Source: Mesostigma viride (lineage: Eukaryota; Streptophyta; Mesostigmatophyceae; Mesostigmatales; Mesostigmataceae). Taken from it: a stretch of DNA of 64,000 nt. Position 1 is the first letter of the stretch. Each line of letters opens with the position of its first letter. The stretch spans positions 2,702,758 to 2,766,757 of the forward strand of contig RPFO01000246.1 in NCBI GenBank assembly GCA_009746045.1, written 5' to 3'. A program made the translations under genes and the position numbers. The notes under the pieces are model-generated. The model worked only from the letters and a program-made list of their open reading frames with translations. It did not search any database and had not been told where the DNA came from. Shown in pieces: positions 29,201 through 38,965 of the stretch.

Positions 29201-32200
29201 ACAGCCCCATGACCATCGCTGGCACCTGCAAACTCCTGTTCCCGCCAAACGTCACCCTGGGTGCCAGCAAGGCTGCCACCATCTGCCTCTCCATCCGATC
29301 CCATGTTATCCATCAGCCCGACAAAGGGAAAGCCCAGCATCTTGCCCCCACCAATGTCCACCAACAACGGCCCCATCCCGTCCACAGTGACAGATGCCAG
29401 CTCATCCCCTGTCTCCCCCCTGTCCATAACACTGAAAGCCTGAGCACCTTCACAGGCCATGGCTTTCTCCCCTGCTTGCTGCCGCCCGCTCACACAGTCC
29501 TCTTGCCCATGCATGCCAGCAGCATCGACGCCACGTACCAGGGACCCTGCCAGGCCGCGACTCCCCTGGATCTCGCCCACTTCCGCCCACGAGCCGCTCG
29601 GTCGAGGGGTCCAGGCGTCTGCATGGCTGTCACACGTGGCCATGCACCCCTCCCGTGCCTCGTTGCTGCCAATCGCGGCGGTGCTCAGACCACCCGTGAT
29701 GCCACGGCCACCCTTATGCTTGCCTCTGCCATGGCCGCCACCATCGCCATCACCATCATCCCTGCCATCGCCAACACCACCGTCATCTCCCCCGCCATCA
29801 GCATGGCCACTGCCGACACGAGTGCCATCACCAGCCACATCACCAGTTCCAACACGCGAGTAATCGTGGCCATCATCACCACCGATCATGGCAGCGATTT
29901 CGGCCCTTGGATCCGCGATCCCACTTGCATTGTGTTCTTGTTGGGACTTTTCCCTGGTACCCGCCGCCACCGCAATGCTAGGGGCTTCCCCTGGCTCTTG
30001 CACGTCTCCCATAGGATCTCCCTGGCTGCTGCCGCCGTCACTGTCCCTGTCGCTGCCGTCATCATCACCATTACCGTCGCTGTCACCACCACCGCCACCA
30101 CCACCATCATCGTCGCTAACATCATCACCGTAGCCATGCATGCTGGCATTTACCCCCGCGTCCCCCTCCTCGCCCCGTCCACCCAAGCCTTCCTCCCCTT
30201 GACCGTCCTCTTTCTCCTCCCCCCCTCTGTCCTGATGACCGCTCCCCCTGACCCTGTCCACACGCCCACCCCCTCCCTCATCCATGTCCTCCCCTTGACC
30301 ACCCTCCCCCTCCGAGTCATCCTCCAGCAGCTGCGTCATCATGGCCACCAGGGGAGCGGATGGCGTGCGGGGCGGCAGCACGAATGCGGCCGATGAGAGC
30401 GTGAGGCGTAGCCGTACGGCGGCCAGCAGCAACTGTCGCTTGATCACGCGCGGCCGCAGCGGGTCCTTCCAGCCCCCCGTGAGCATGCGCTCGGTCAGCA
30501 CGCGGTCGGGCACGCGGCCGGTCGCCATCGCTCGGCGCTCCACAGCGGGTGTGAACGCGTACTGTTAAGGGGGGGTTGGGGGGGAAGGGGAAGGGGGGAG
30601 GACAGGTGGCGTGAAGTGTGGCAGCGAAAGAATCGGGAGGATCACTGTGTCAGGGCGGGATAGGCTAAAAGATGATAGGGAACTGTACAAAAAAAAGATG
30701 AAGCAATATATAAGATGAGAAGAGTGGGCCGGAAACAATAAGAGGATTAACAAGTGCACAAAGAGAAGGCCCGTAAAGGGCGGCGGGGGAGGAAGGATAA
30801 AAAAAGAAAAAGGCGAAAGAATACCAGGGGAAGCAATACTGTGGGGAAGGCAAGCCCAGTGTAAGGCAGTGCGTACCGTGATGGTGGAGGATGCAAGCAC
30901 ACACCGTGTTGGTGGCGGATGCAAATTTATACCGTGGTGGTGCGACACCAGGGGAAGCTACCACATACCATGGGGGAAGCAAACTAAAGTAGCACCCACA
31001 TTTGTGCTAACGGCTGCACACGCACACACGTACCTTTGCGCCAACGACCATGTTGCGGATGAGCCACTGCACGTTGACCATGACGATGACGTAAGTGGAC
31101 ATGTCGCCAAAGAGGAAGCAGAGGCCGTTCATGGCGAAAAAACATCCGCCAAGGATCAGCTGGGAGAGGACAAAGCCCTGGCTGCCCGCCCCAGCATCCC
31201 ACCAGAACTTGCGGTTGCGCACGCCGTGCATGCCCCCCTCCAGGTACCAGACCAGCGGCAGCGCCAGGGGGTGGAACAGGTGGTAGATAACCTCCTTGAT
31301 GAACACCTGGCAGCGGCGGGGGTGGGGGGGAGGAGAGGAGGGCAGGCATGCGGCGAGCGTCAGGGCAATGATCACGAAACGAGCCTGGAATGTGTAGGGA
31401 ACGCAAAACGAGAAAATGCTGGATAGGCCTGAGTCTACAACAGGGGGGCATACGACAGGATAACCATGGGAAGCAGAAGCAGCATGCCCCCTAAGCGGGA
31501 TTCAACCGCATGGACATCTCTTCTGACCACATGCGAGGGCTGACTAGTGGCCACACGACCAAGGGGTTGCAGCAGCCCTCCTCCCCACTATTGAGTGCTG
31601 CACCCACCCCATTCCTCAGTGGAGTTACTGTAACTCCCCCCTCTGGCCACTCCCCTGGAAGCGCTTGTGCAGGAAGGCTAGAGAGTCTCTTAGGATAGAG
31701 AGTTCGAGCTGGGATAGAGAGTTGGAGATGGGATAGAGAGTTTGAGATTGGACAGAGAGTTCCAGATTCTCTATCCTTCCAGTATTAAAGACAGAGGGTC
31801 AAGACAGTCAGATGTGTCGCAGGGACTAGGCGCAGTGCAGAGCGAGAAGGTGCCAATCGTGGTAATGAGGTGCGAGGAAGGAGTGCAGAGCGAACGACAG
31901 GAACAGCCAGCAGTGAGGGCAACAGGCTGATGCGAGCAGGCACAAACGAAGCTTGATCTTGGCTATGACTCCTTAGTTGTTAGCAAGTCAACAGAAAGTA
32001 CAGCCAATCGATCCACAGGTCTATGATCATGAACGCGGAGGGGAGGTAAAGTTGGTACAGTTGCCGAGTGGTTGCTGGGTCTAATTGAAAACCAGTCGGT
32101 CTCAGAAGGACAATGAACAGGAGTACTGGCGGTCTCCCTTGTAAGCCCCAGCACACCATGACATCAACCAGGAACACACACATGCCTACACCGTCAAAGA

Positions 32201-33264
32201 AAGAACATCGAACCGCACGCATGAGCATATGTGAGCACGCATGAGCTGGCATGAGCACGCAGGAGAAGACATCAGCATAAATCAGCACACAAACCACCAG
32301 TATGAGCGGCAATCCTTCCCTCCCGGCTCTCACCACAGCGTCAAAGTGCACCCCAGCCTCGGCATCCAGCCCCGCAAACATTTCCTTGGACAGACGCCGA
32401 CCCTGGTAGTGACTGCTGCTGCTACGCATGCGACTATGGGGCATGGGGCCAGATCCGCCCGCACCGCCACTCTTGGTCGGGCTGCTTATGCTACTGCTGC
32501 GCAGATGACCGCTGCTGGTGGCGCCCGGCCCGCCCCCCCCATCACCGCTGTCCCTCCCTCCAACGATACTGCCGCTCCGGCCCAAGTCGGACGAGCCGAC
32601 ATGTGGCAGGTTCTCATGTGACGTGTGCGCGTCCCCCAGGGACGCAGACGCTTGCACCCCACTGCCGCCAGAGGTTTGGATGGCCCCCCTTGATGTGTGC
32701 AGCTTCCCAGGGGGGTAGTCGCCGGGGAATGAGGCACGTGACATGCTGCCCTCAGGGCCACCATCAAAGACGGGGCCAGACCGTGTGTGGGGTCCACAGA
32801 GACCCTCCCCCCCCCCGGTGTCGGCGCATGGCGGTCCCGCACTTGTCATCGGGGCACTCCATGATGCAGGTTCGAAGTTAAAGGACTGCATCACTCCGTA
32901 GGCTGCGCGGTCGCTTGTGGCTGCGACACGCGACACGGCTGGGCTGGGATCCATCAACCCTGCAGGCCCGTGCGCATCAGGATGGCTCCTCTGCACGTCT
33001 CCCTCGCGCTGGACGCTCCCGCGGTGGCTTTGCTGTCCAAGGTTTCCCTCGCGGTGACTCCCCTGACCTCCGGGAAATGCGGGGTGTACCTGTGGAGTGC
33101 CCGTGACAGATGCCAGCGCCATTGCGGGGGGGGATCCCACAGCTCCCAGCTCGGTCGTCGTCGTCGTCGTCGTCTCGCACACCAGCGTGTTCCCGCACAG
33201 GCCGTCCAGGCCGTAACTGTCGATGGTGGCGGTGGAGCTACCAAAGGGGGCATTCTCGGGGCAC
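11016..33264 (-). CDS. Multi-pass membrane protein gene, six exons recognised, 5' end missing
   Basis: Six exons join with matching phases: 33264-32334, 31306-31034, 30561-28608, 26886-26643, 25800-24887 and 11293-11016. Every intron is GT-AG. The product is about 1,500 residues without its N-terminus. About seven hydrophobic segments are spread over exons 2-6, including VIYHLFHPLALPLVWYL, VLSQLILGGCFFAMNGLCF, VVILALSTVLAGFSIL, YTSLFALFCVLLVGFLLG and FAVLLSLMVW. Exons 1, 3 and 5 carry long low-complexity insertions rich in Gly, Ser, Asp and Glu. A short well-formed block in exon 5 (LLAWWALRQLLGEFGHGFF) precedes a membrane segment. I do not recognise the family; a transporter or channel is possible but unproved. 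The first recognised exon begins in phase 2, so at least one more exon lies upstream. The stop at 11016 is the simplest C-terminus, though GCAG|GTTCGT just before it could be a donor. Confidence 0.65.
11346..24790. repeat. 49-bp minisatellite, about 270 copies, inside intron 5
   Basis: Plus-strand unit: ACCACGCAGCGCATCTGCCT then TACTCACCCATCACCCATCA then TCCCCCCCT. Some copies are 48 bp with one C fewer. Units at the left edge (11346-11560) are degenerate. A CCAGCAC variant replaces CCATCAC near both ends (about 11710-11820 and 22870-24790) and is nearly absent between. The unit has no stop in any plus frame and 49 is 3x16+1, so all three frames stay open for over 13 kb with a 49-residue protein period; this is not a gene. 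On the minus strand each unit carries GGGTGAGTAAGG, a 5' splice-site consensus. Confidence 0.97.
24887..25800 (-). CDS. Membrane protein gene, exon 5
   Basis: Acceptor GATGCCAG|G, phase 2; donor CTGG|GTGAGTAG, phase 1. Opens with FIGVMDIRRRLWLTESLSRLL. About 190 residues of Gly/Pro/Ser/Ala-rich sequence follow, then LTKPESLLAWWALRQLLGEF and two hydrophobic segments. The first residues (FIGVMD) continue the last membrane segment of exon 4, supporting the join. Confidence 0.7.
26195..26495. repeat. About 29-bp degenerate tandem repeat in intron 4
   Basis: Roughly ten copies built around GCAGGCTAATTGACCATGA followed by a variable ATATCAA word. Lies in the intron between exons 4 and 5 (25801-26642). 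Confidence 0.85.
26643..26886 (-). CDS. Membrane protein gene, exon 4
   Basis: Acceptor CCATCACAG|TG, phase 1; donor TTCAT|GTGAGTGC, phase 2. Encodes RLFAAHLILSSSDVTRRTHL, then two hydrophobic stretches (TLALSAAYVAMPFVGQLI and VVILALSTVLAGFSIL). The polypyrimidine tract before the acceptor is C-rich. Confidence 0.7.
27717..28085. repeat. Two 9-bp tandem arrays in intron 3
   Basis: From 27717 to about 27905 the unit is CCTTGCCAT; after a mixed zone (27906-27980) it becomes CATGGCCAT to about 28085. The units differ at few positions, so one array probably evolved into the other. The poly-repeat frames (Leu-Ala-Ile, Met-Ala-Arg and similar) are artefacts. Confidence 0.95.
28608..30561 (-). CDS. 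Membrane protein gene, exon 3 (long acidic/Gly-rich insertion)
   Basis: Acceptor TTAACAG|TAC, phase 0. Starts YAFTPAVERRAMATGRVPDR and KRQLLLAAVRLRLTLSSAAF, a conserved-looking stretch. About 500 residues of Asp/Glu/Gly/Ser-rich sequence follow. It closes with a normal-looking DLVAWLVTHIDLVPWTG. The donor GGGC|GTAAGCC (GT at 28607-28606) is in phase 1 and matches exon 4. The insertion may be a disordered loop or may contain unrecognised introns. Confidence 0.6.
31034..31306 (-). CDS. Membrane protein gene, exon 2
   Basis: Exactly 91 codons, phase 0 at both ends (CGCTGCCAG|GTG and AAG|GTACGT). Encodes VFIKEVIYHLFHPLALPLVW and two more hydrophobic stretches, ending IRNMVVGAK. It has no low-complexity sequence, so it is among the best-supported exons. 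Confidence 0.75.
31676..31780. repeat. Short GATAGAGAGTT tandem repeat in intron 1
   Basis: Four to five copies of a 20-25-bp unit containing GGATAGAGAGTT, with an inverted TCTCTATCC at the end. Lies in the 1,027-bp intron between the first two recognised exons. Confidence 0.7.
32334..33264 (-). CDS. Membrane protein gene, first recognised exon
   Basis: Acceptor CCCCGTAG|GTGCC, phase 2; donor CTGTG|GTGAGAG, phase 0. About 310 residues: a Gly/Ser/Pro-rich region, then SRMRSSSSHYQGRRLSKEMF and DAEAGVHFDAV, which join to VFIKEV of exon 2. Probably the cytosolic N-terminal region. Upstream exons between 33.3 kb and the element at 34.5 kb are not identified. Confidence 0.55.
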
Positions 33265-34536
33265 CTACGGGGGTGGGGGGGCAACCACGGAATCAGCGAC
33301 AGGTTATGTTGAATTAGCAAGTTAGGAATGCTGCCTTCGCCATGTAAAAAAGGAACGTCGGGAAAAAATTTTGTCACCCATTTCGCTTAGCTTCCTTCCT
33401 CTTAACCCCACCCCCCACCCAACAGCCTTCGCTTCTTACCATCCACCTAACAACCCTGCCTAGGAATTTTTTGCCTTAGAACACCTCTCGCCCCAATCCC
33501 CCCCCCCCCACACCACCACCACCACCTGGGTCTCACTGCCTCCCTCCCAATGGGATGCATGGCAGAATGGGGCCGAAATGGCTTGACAATATCTTAGACA
33601 TTGCAACCATGCTTTCAACGGCAGGTCCACAAATCGGAATGACTGCAGGTGGCAGCAACGGCAGTCCTAATATAGTAGATTGACCGTGAAGGGCTGGCAC
33701 TGTGTTAAGTTCCGCACAGCTATACTATAGAAACATTTCAGGCACACAAGGGGTACGCGTGGACCTGAATTCGAGCCCAGCTGAAATTGCAGACCAGCGC
33801 CGGGCATTCCTCCCGAAGCAAACCTTAGGCTTGGCATATGGACACAGTCAGTACTCTAACTGCGCAAAGGAGCATACGCCTACGAAGTCAGGTCTGGCAT
33901 GATAGGAAACATAACAATACCATAGGCTAATACATCAAAGCTGGTAGTCTGTTGCATAGAAACAGCACTTACGGGCTGTAGGGCGCTCATGACTTACAAG
34001 TACTGCGATCGGTCAGAGGTTGAACGACTGCCTGGCAGCCTCGTGCCATCAGAACTCCCAACAAAGAAATCTCGAATGCTTCTGTAGGATGAATCACCAC
34101 CAGAGGTTCTATGCTTTCGCGAACTCGTTTGCGAGTCCATGTGTCACATTATTATCACGAACGTCACATTTTCCGCGCCGAAACCGTGGGAATTTGTAAT
34201 TTAGGGGGCCATCTTAAACGATGAGATGTCCGGGGTCACTTTACTGCCATTTCAAGCAGGAATATGTGAACAATTTCACGAGCCTTCGTTTCCATGTCTA
34301 GTTGTGTAAGATTGAGCTGCAAGATTGTGGAAGTTTGGGTTGCCTGAGCTCATTGACATCGATTGCGGTTACCCTTGAAAAACTTCATGACCCATGCAAT
34401 CGAGAGAAAACCTCCCAACTACCCAGTAAAAGTAAGGAGGTTGACAAAAAAATTGCTTCATAGCATGCAATGGCACCGTTAAAGCGCTCGAGTCAGCGTA
34501 GTAGCGTAGGTAATACTGACCATTATATATATTATA
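33265..34536. other. Unresolved 5' region of the membrane protein gene
   Basis: No convincing exon. On the minus strand near 33960-34000, ATGAGCGCCCTACAGCCC is followed by GTAAGTGC, a start codon with a perfect donor, but its phase 0 does not fit the phase-2 acceptor at 33264. A pyrimidine-rich tract (33400-33540) is otherwise unexplained. Confidence 0.3.
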
Positions 34537-37500
34537 GGGCTTTTGACAGATCTGTAAAGTTAGGGCCCGAAAAATACAGATGGCTAGGCGTATATGCAGA
34601 TCTGTTTTTTTATTCCAGATCTGTACGTAAACTCCGACGTAATGCCTTTACGTCTTCGGGGGTCGAGGTGCAGGCCGTGTTCACTTGTTCAGTACCTGGA
34701 AGCAAAATTCAGCCATGGCTACTGTACGAAAGCTAGAGGAATGTCAGCCGTATGACCTGCACACGAGGGTAATTAAGAAATCAAGCCGAAGTTAATCCTG
34801 CATCTTAGCGAGCAGAATAATTGCAAACACAACAGCAATTGTGCGACAGACCAAACAATAATGCCGCGTGCACTAGGCTCTGTATTCTGGTCACACCCAT
34901 GTGCATTTGCTGCATTGGATTAGGCGCCATTACGAACTGAGTCGAGGGAAAACGCGAGGAGCGCCATCTAAGCAGTTGCTTGTCATGTCTATACGCCCGG
35001 GCATCTTATTATCTGTCTACCATGCACGCATTTTCCTTGGACGAATCAAACAGCTTTTGACATTTTAATGGCGACATTGAAGTCCGGCCACGACAATATA
35101 GCGCTGCTCAGAGCTTCGTTGCCGAGAAAAATGTGCTTTGTCCGGGCCGATAATGTAACTCTGCATAGACCCCGGTAGCTTTCAGCATGCGCATATTGCT
35201 TGAGGTAAGCGAGCCACGACGCCTGCAGGTGCTCCTGCCGAGGTGGAGACCTCCGAGAGCACGTGGATTAGGCTCATGCGTCAAAGCAGCATCGACCTTC
35301 ATTCTCCTGGTGTGGAAGGTCACTTTTCAGGATTAACATATCTGAATGTTGATGGCCTGTGCATTTTCTGTCAATTGAGCAGCGATTGAAACCATGAGCC
35401 ATGCAAGTGTAAGGTGCAGAATTCAGTTGATGAACCCAAGCCGGTAATGTGCAGAATTGATGAACCCAAGTTATATGTGCAGATGTTTCGTCCCATTGGC
35501 TGTGTGCTAGTGCATGAACCGTCTAGGCCCTTGGCGTGTACTCACTTGCTGCAACCGTGCCCACAGCTGCTTGTCAATACACGCGGCAGGCACAATGACT
35601 TTTGCCGCGAGGTGAAACATTGAACTCCCCCACACCTTGCATTTTTCACTCTTTGTTTTCCCTATCCATCCTACCCCCCAGCACACACACATGCACACAC
35701 ACACACGCCCACATACTGCACATGCACGCAAATGTTCACACACACACGCCCACATACTACACATGCACACAAATGTTCACACACACATGCACACACGCAC
35801 ACACATACACACATGCACACATGCACACATGCACACATGCACGCATGCACACACGCACACACACACACACACATGCACACACGCACGCATACACACATGC
35901 ACACATACACACATGCACACACGCACACATGCACACATGCACACATGCACACACGCACACACGCACACACGCACACACGCACACACGCACACACGCACAC
36001 ACGCACACACGCACACACGCACACACGCACACACGCACACACGCACACACGCACACACGCACACACGCACACACGCACACACGCACACACGCACACACGC
36101 ACACACGCACACACGCACACACGCACACACGCACACACGCACACACGCACACACGCACACACGCACACACGCACACACGCACACACGCACACACGCACAC
36201 ACGCACACACGCACACACGCACACACGCACACACGCACACACGCACACACGCACACACGCACACACGCACACACGCACACACGCACACACGCACACACGC
36301 ACACACGCACACACGCACACACGCACACACGCACACACGCACACACGCACACACGCACACACGCACACACGCACACACGCACACACGCACACACGCACAC
36401 ACGCACACACGCACACACGCACACACGCACACACGCACACATGCACACATGCACACACGCACACACGCACACACGCACACATGCACACATGCACACATGC
36501 ACACATGTACACACCCACGTGCGCACATGCACGCTAACACATGCGCACACACTAACACACACATCGTCGTCAGAACACACATGCACACAAATGTGCACAC
36601 ACCCACGAGCACACGTGCACATGCATACAATCCCACACAAACACAGGCAGACTTGCACACATGCGCCACATACATTAATCCATCACCAATAAACTGGTTG
36701 CTTGGACCCAACGACCTTCTTACTCGCCTGTCCACCCAACGTTCTGCCCATCCTCCCGCCTGCCCGCCTGCATGTCTGCCACCCGCCTACTGCCCACCCA
36801 TCTGTCAGCCTGTCTGCCTGCTTGTGTGCATGCCTGCGGGCCTGCATGTGCACCTGCGCCCATGCACTTATTATGCCCCCATGGCACATACATGCAGCCT
36901 AGCTAGTTGAGTGTCTCTTTGCACGTGCACATGGGTGGCTACATGGGCATTTGCCTGTGTCTTGGGCTGGGGGGTTGGGCTGATCAGTTCAAGAGTGGGC
37001 GGGAAGACGGTGGTATAATTGGGTGGGTAGGGACGGAGTGGATGGATGATTGGGGGGGCTGGATGCGGGTGGGACTCAAGTTCGTGTAAAGTCCAAAGTT
37101 GCCTGTAGCATCAGCAAAAATAAGCGAGAAAGCAGCCTAAATTCAAGGAGCCTACTTGTTGTAACATGTGCCAAACTGCAATTAATGGTTGCAGGCTCAC
37201 AAGCTGCCAGCTTCATAACGCAAATGGAATGAATTGCATGGTTACAGGACAAGCGTGTGGTTGGAAATCTTACAATGCCTGGCAACGTCTCTTTCATGTG
37301 CCCACTGAGAACCGCTGTTCAACACAGGAAGGCTTTGGCAAGCAACGAGCTTCGGCCAGGGCCTTCATTGCAAGGAAGCGTGTGTGAAGCAATAACGTCA
37401 GGATTTACAAGCAGAAACTATACCTAACTTTGCGACCTTCATGCAGTATGTCATGTGCATGGCTATGTAGTATGTGCCAACAATCACAACGAAAAAGTGC

Positions 37501-38158
37501 GAAATTGCAAACATTGCCATGGAAGGGCAGGAGCCACGCACGCAGCAAATTAAAACGGTTCGTGAACCAATCTGTCGGGCATAAAGGCAGCAAAGTCTGG
37601 CCAGCAATAATGCAGTGCGATGCGAGAAAAACTCGGTAACTATGGGCAGGCAGGCGCAGCTCGTCCTCAGCAGTGCTATCTAACGTGACGGCGCCTTATT
37701 TCCGCGTGCACGGTGCCGAACATGGCACTGGCCTGATTCCAGTTGCAGCAACGCCAGATGCCTTCCCGTCATAGAGCAGAGGCTTCACGTACGTCGACAT
37801 CGTTGCCTACCAATCGTAATGCTTCCCGTGATGCACTCGCGTCCGAACAAAATGTCGAGAAAGCAAACAATCTACACGCGATAAAACTGGGCTGCTAGCT
37901 TTTCAGGACTGGTTTTACCATGCCTTAAAATTCCATTAGCTTACTTTTAAAACCATGGCTGACTAATTTTGGCTAATTTTCAGGTATTTGTGCCGCACCG
38001 CCCGCATGCATGGCCCGGGACGAGTCTCGAAGACGTAAGGGCATTACGTCGGAGTTTACGTACAGATCTGGAATAAAAAAACAGATCTGCATATACGCCT
38101 AGCCATCTGTATTTTTCGGTCCCTAACTTTTCAGATCTGTCAAAAGCTCAATATTATA
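34529..38158. mobile_element. 3.6-kb DNA element with about 120-bp terminal inverted repeats
   Basis: 34537-34657 and 38028-38149 are inverted copies with few differences, sharing CTTTTGACAGATCTG, GGCTAGGCGTATATGCAG and TCCGACGTAATGCC. The 8-bp word ATATTATA lies directly outside at 34529-34536 and 38151-38158, a plausible hAT-type TSD, although AT-rich flanks make chance likely. No transposase is visible. The interior holds a 1-kb ACGCACAC array and unremarkable sequence. Probably non-autonomous. Confidence 0.65.
35675..36660. repeat. (ACGCACAC)n / (CA)n satellite tract
   Basis: Starts with CA and ATGCACAC variants, then about 500 bp of almost pure 8-bp ACGCACAC, then variants again. It alternates purine and pyrimidine nearly throughout, so it is Z-DNA-prone. 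All six frames stay open for hundreds of codons because the units lack stops; none is a gene. Confidence 0.95.
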
Positions 38159-38760
38159 TTTTGTTTTCTGCCATGTTTTACATTATTTGCTCGATCACCA
38201 GGCCTTGGACAGGGAGTGGGAGCACCTCACGTGGGACAGAATTCCCCGTGGCACATCGGTTACAATACACCCCCCGCATTGGTAGTTTTAATTCAGTTCG
38301 GCCAAAAGGCCCTTCGGAATTAGACATTAGCGTTTTATTGGTTGAAAGTGTTACTGTGTCCGCCCAATTAATTAATTATTAGTTTGTTTGTTTGGTTACC
38401 GAACAACCGTTAAACCGGCTGCGAAATTTAATAATTCTTTGTTTGTTTTGTATAACCCAGCCGGATGCACTGCTCTTACGGCTAGTAAAAGCACATTTTT
38501 CAGCCAGAGATTTAATATTTCTTTGTTTTTTACCGCAAAAGAAGCGCTCTTGGCAGTCAAATTATTTATTTACACTTTCTTTATTTGTTTGGTAGCTTCA
38601 AAAACTACAGGTCAGTACACTCGGGAATTAGTTAATTAAAATTCTTTTGTTCTATTTATCGTTTGCAGCTGGCCGGCGCCCAGCCTCATAATTACACCCC
38701 CCGCATTGGTAGTTTTAATTCAGCCAAAAGGCCCTTCGGAATTAGACATTAGCGTTTTAT

Positions 38761-38965
38761 CTGGCGGAGCCAATTTTCGGAAGAACCGTTAGGTTCGCCA
38801 GAATTGGCGAAGCTTATAAGGCCGTACACGTGAGAAAACATAGGAATAGGGGATGAAAATCCGTCAATCCATCCATCCATACATACATACATCCACCGAA
38901 TTTGTCCCGAATTTGCAAGCATAAGGGTGAGGTTCTTCCGAAAATTGGCTCCGCCGTAGAGTTTC
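38761..38965 (-). mobile_element. Small inverted-repeat element B1 (continues at 42966-42997)
   Basis: GGCGGAGCCAATTTTCGG near 38763 and its reverse complement ending at 38955 bound a 193-bp core. The tail GTAGAGTTTC...TTACTTG is split by the LINE. Without the LINE, B1 is about 237 bp. Comparison with family A copy 1 (TTTTATTGG) shows insertion with a probable 2-bp AT duplication. Confidence 0.65.

Noticed and set aside
29209-30396. Plus-strand 395-codon protein
   Set aside because: Antisense shadow of exon 3 of the membrane protein gene, arising from GC-rich low-complexity codons.
33960-34000. ATGAGCGCCCTACAGCCC followed by GTAAGTGC as first exon of the membrane protein gene
   Set aside because: Phase 0 does not match the phase-2 acceptor at 33264, and no intermediate exon was found.
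35602-36910. His/Thr/Arg- or Cys/Val-rich proteins of 250-390 codons
   Set aside because: Translations of the ACGCACAC array in six frames; no other coding evidence.
38388-38639. MFGYRTTV frame as a transposase
   Set aside because: Only 83 codons, AT-rich, no catalytic motif; duplicated because the whole element is duplicated.
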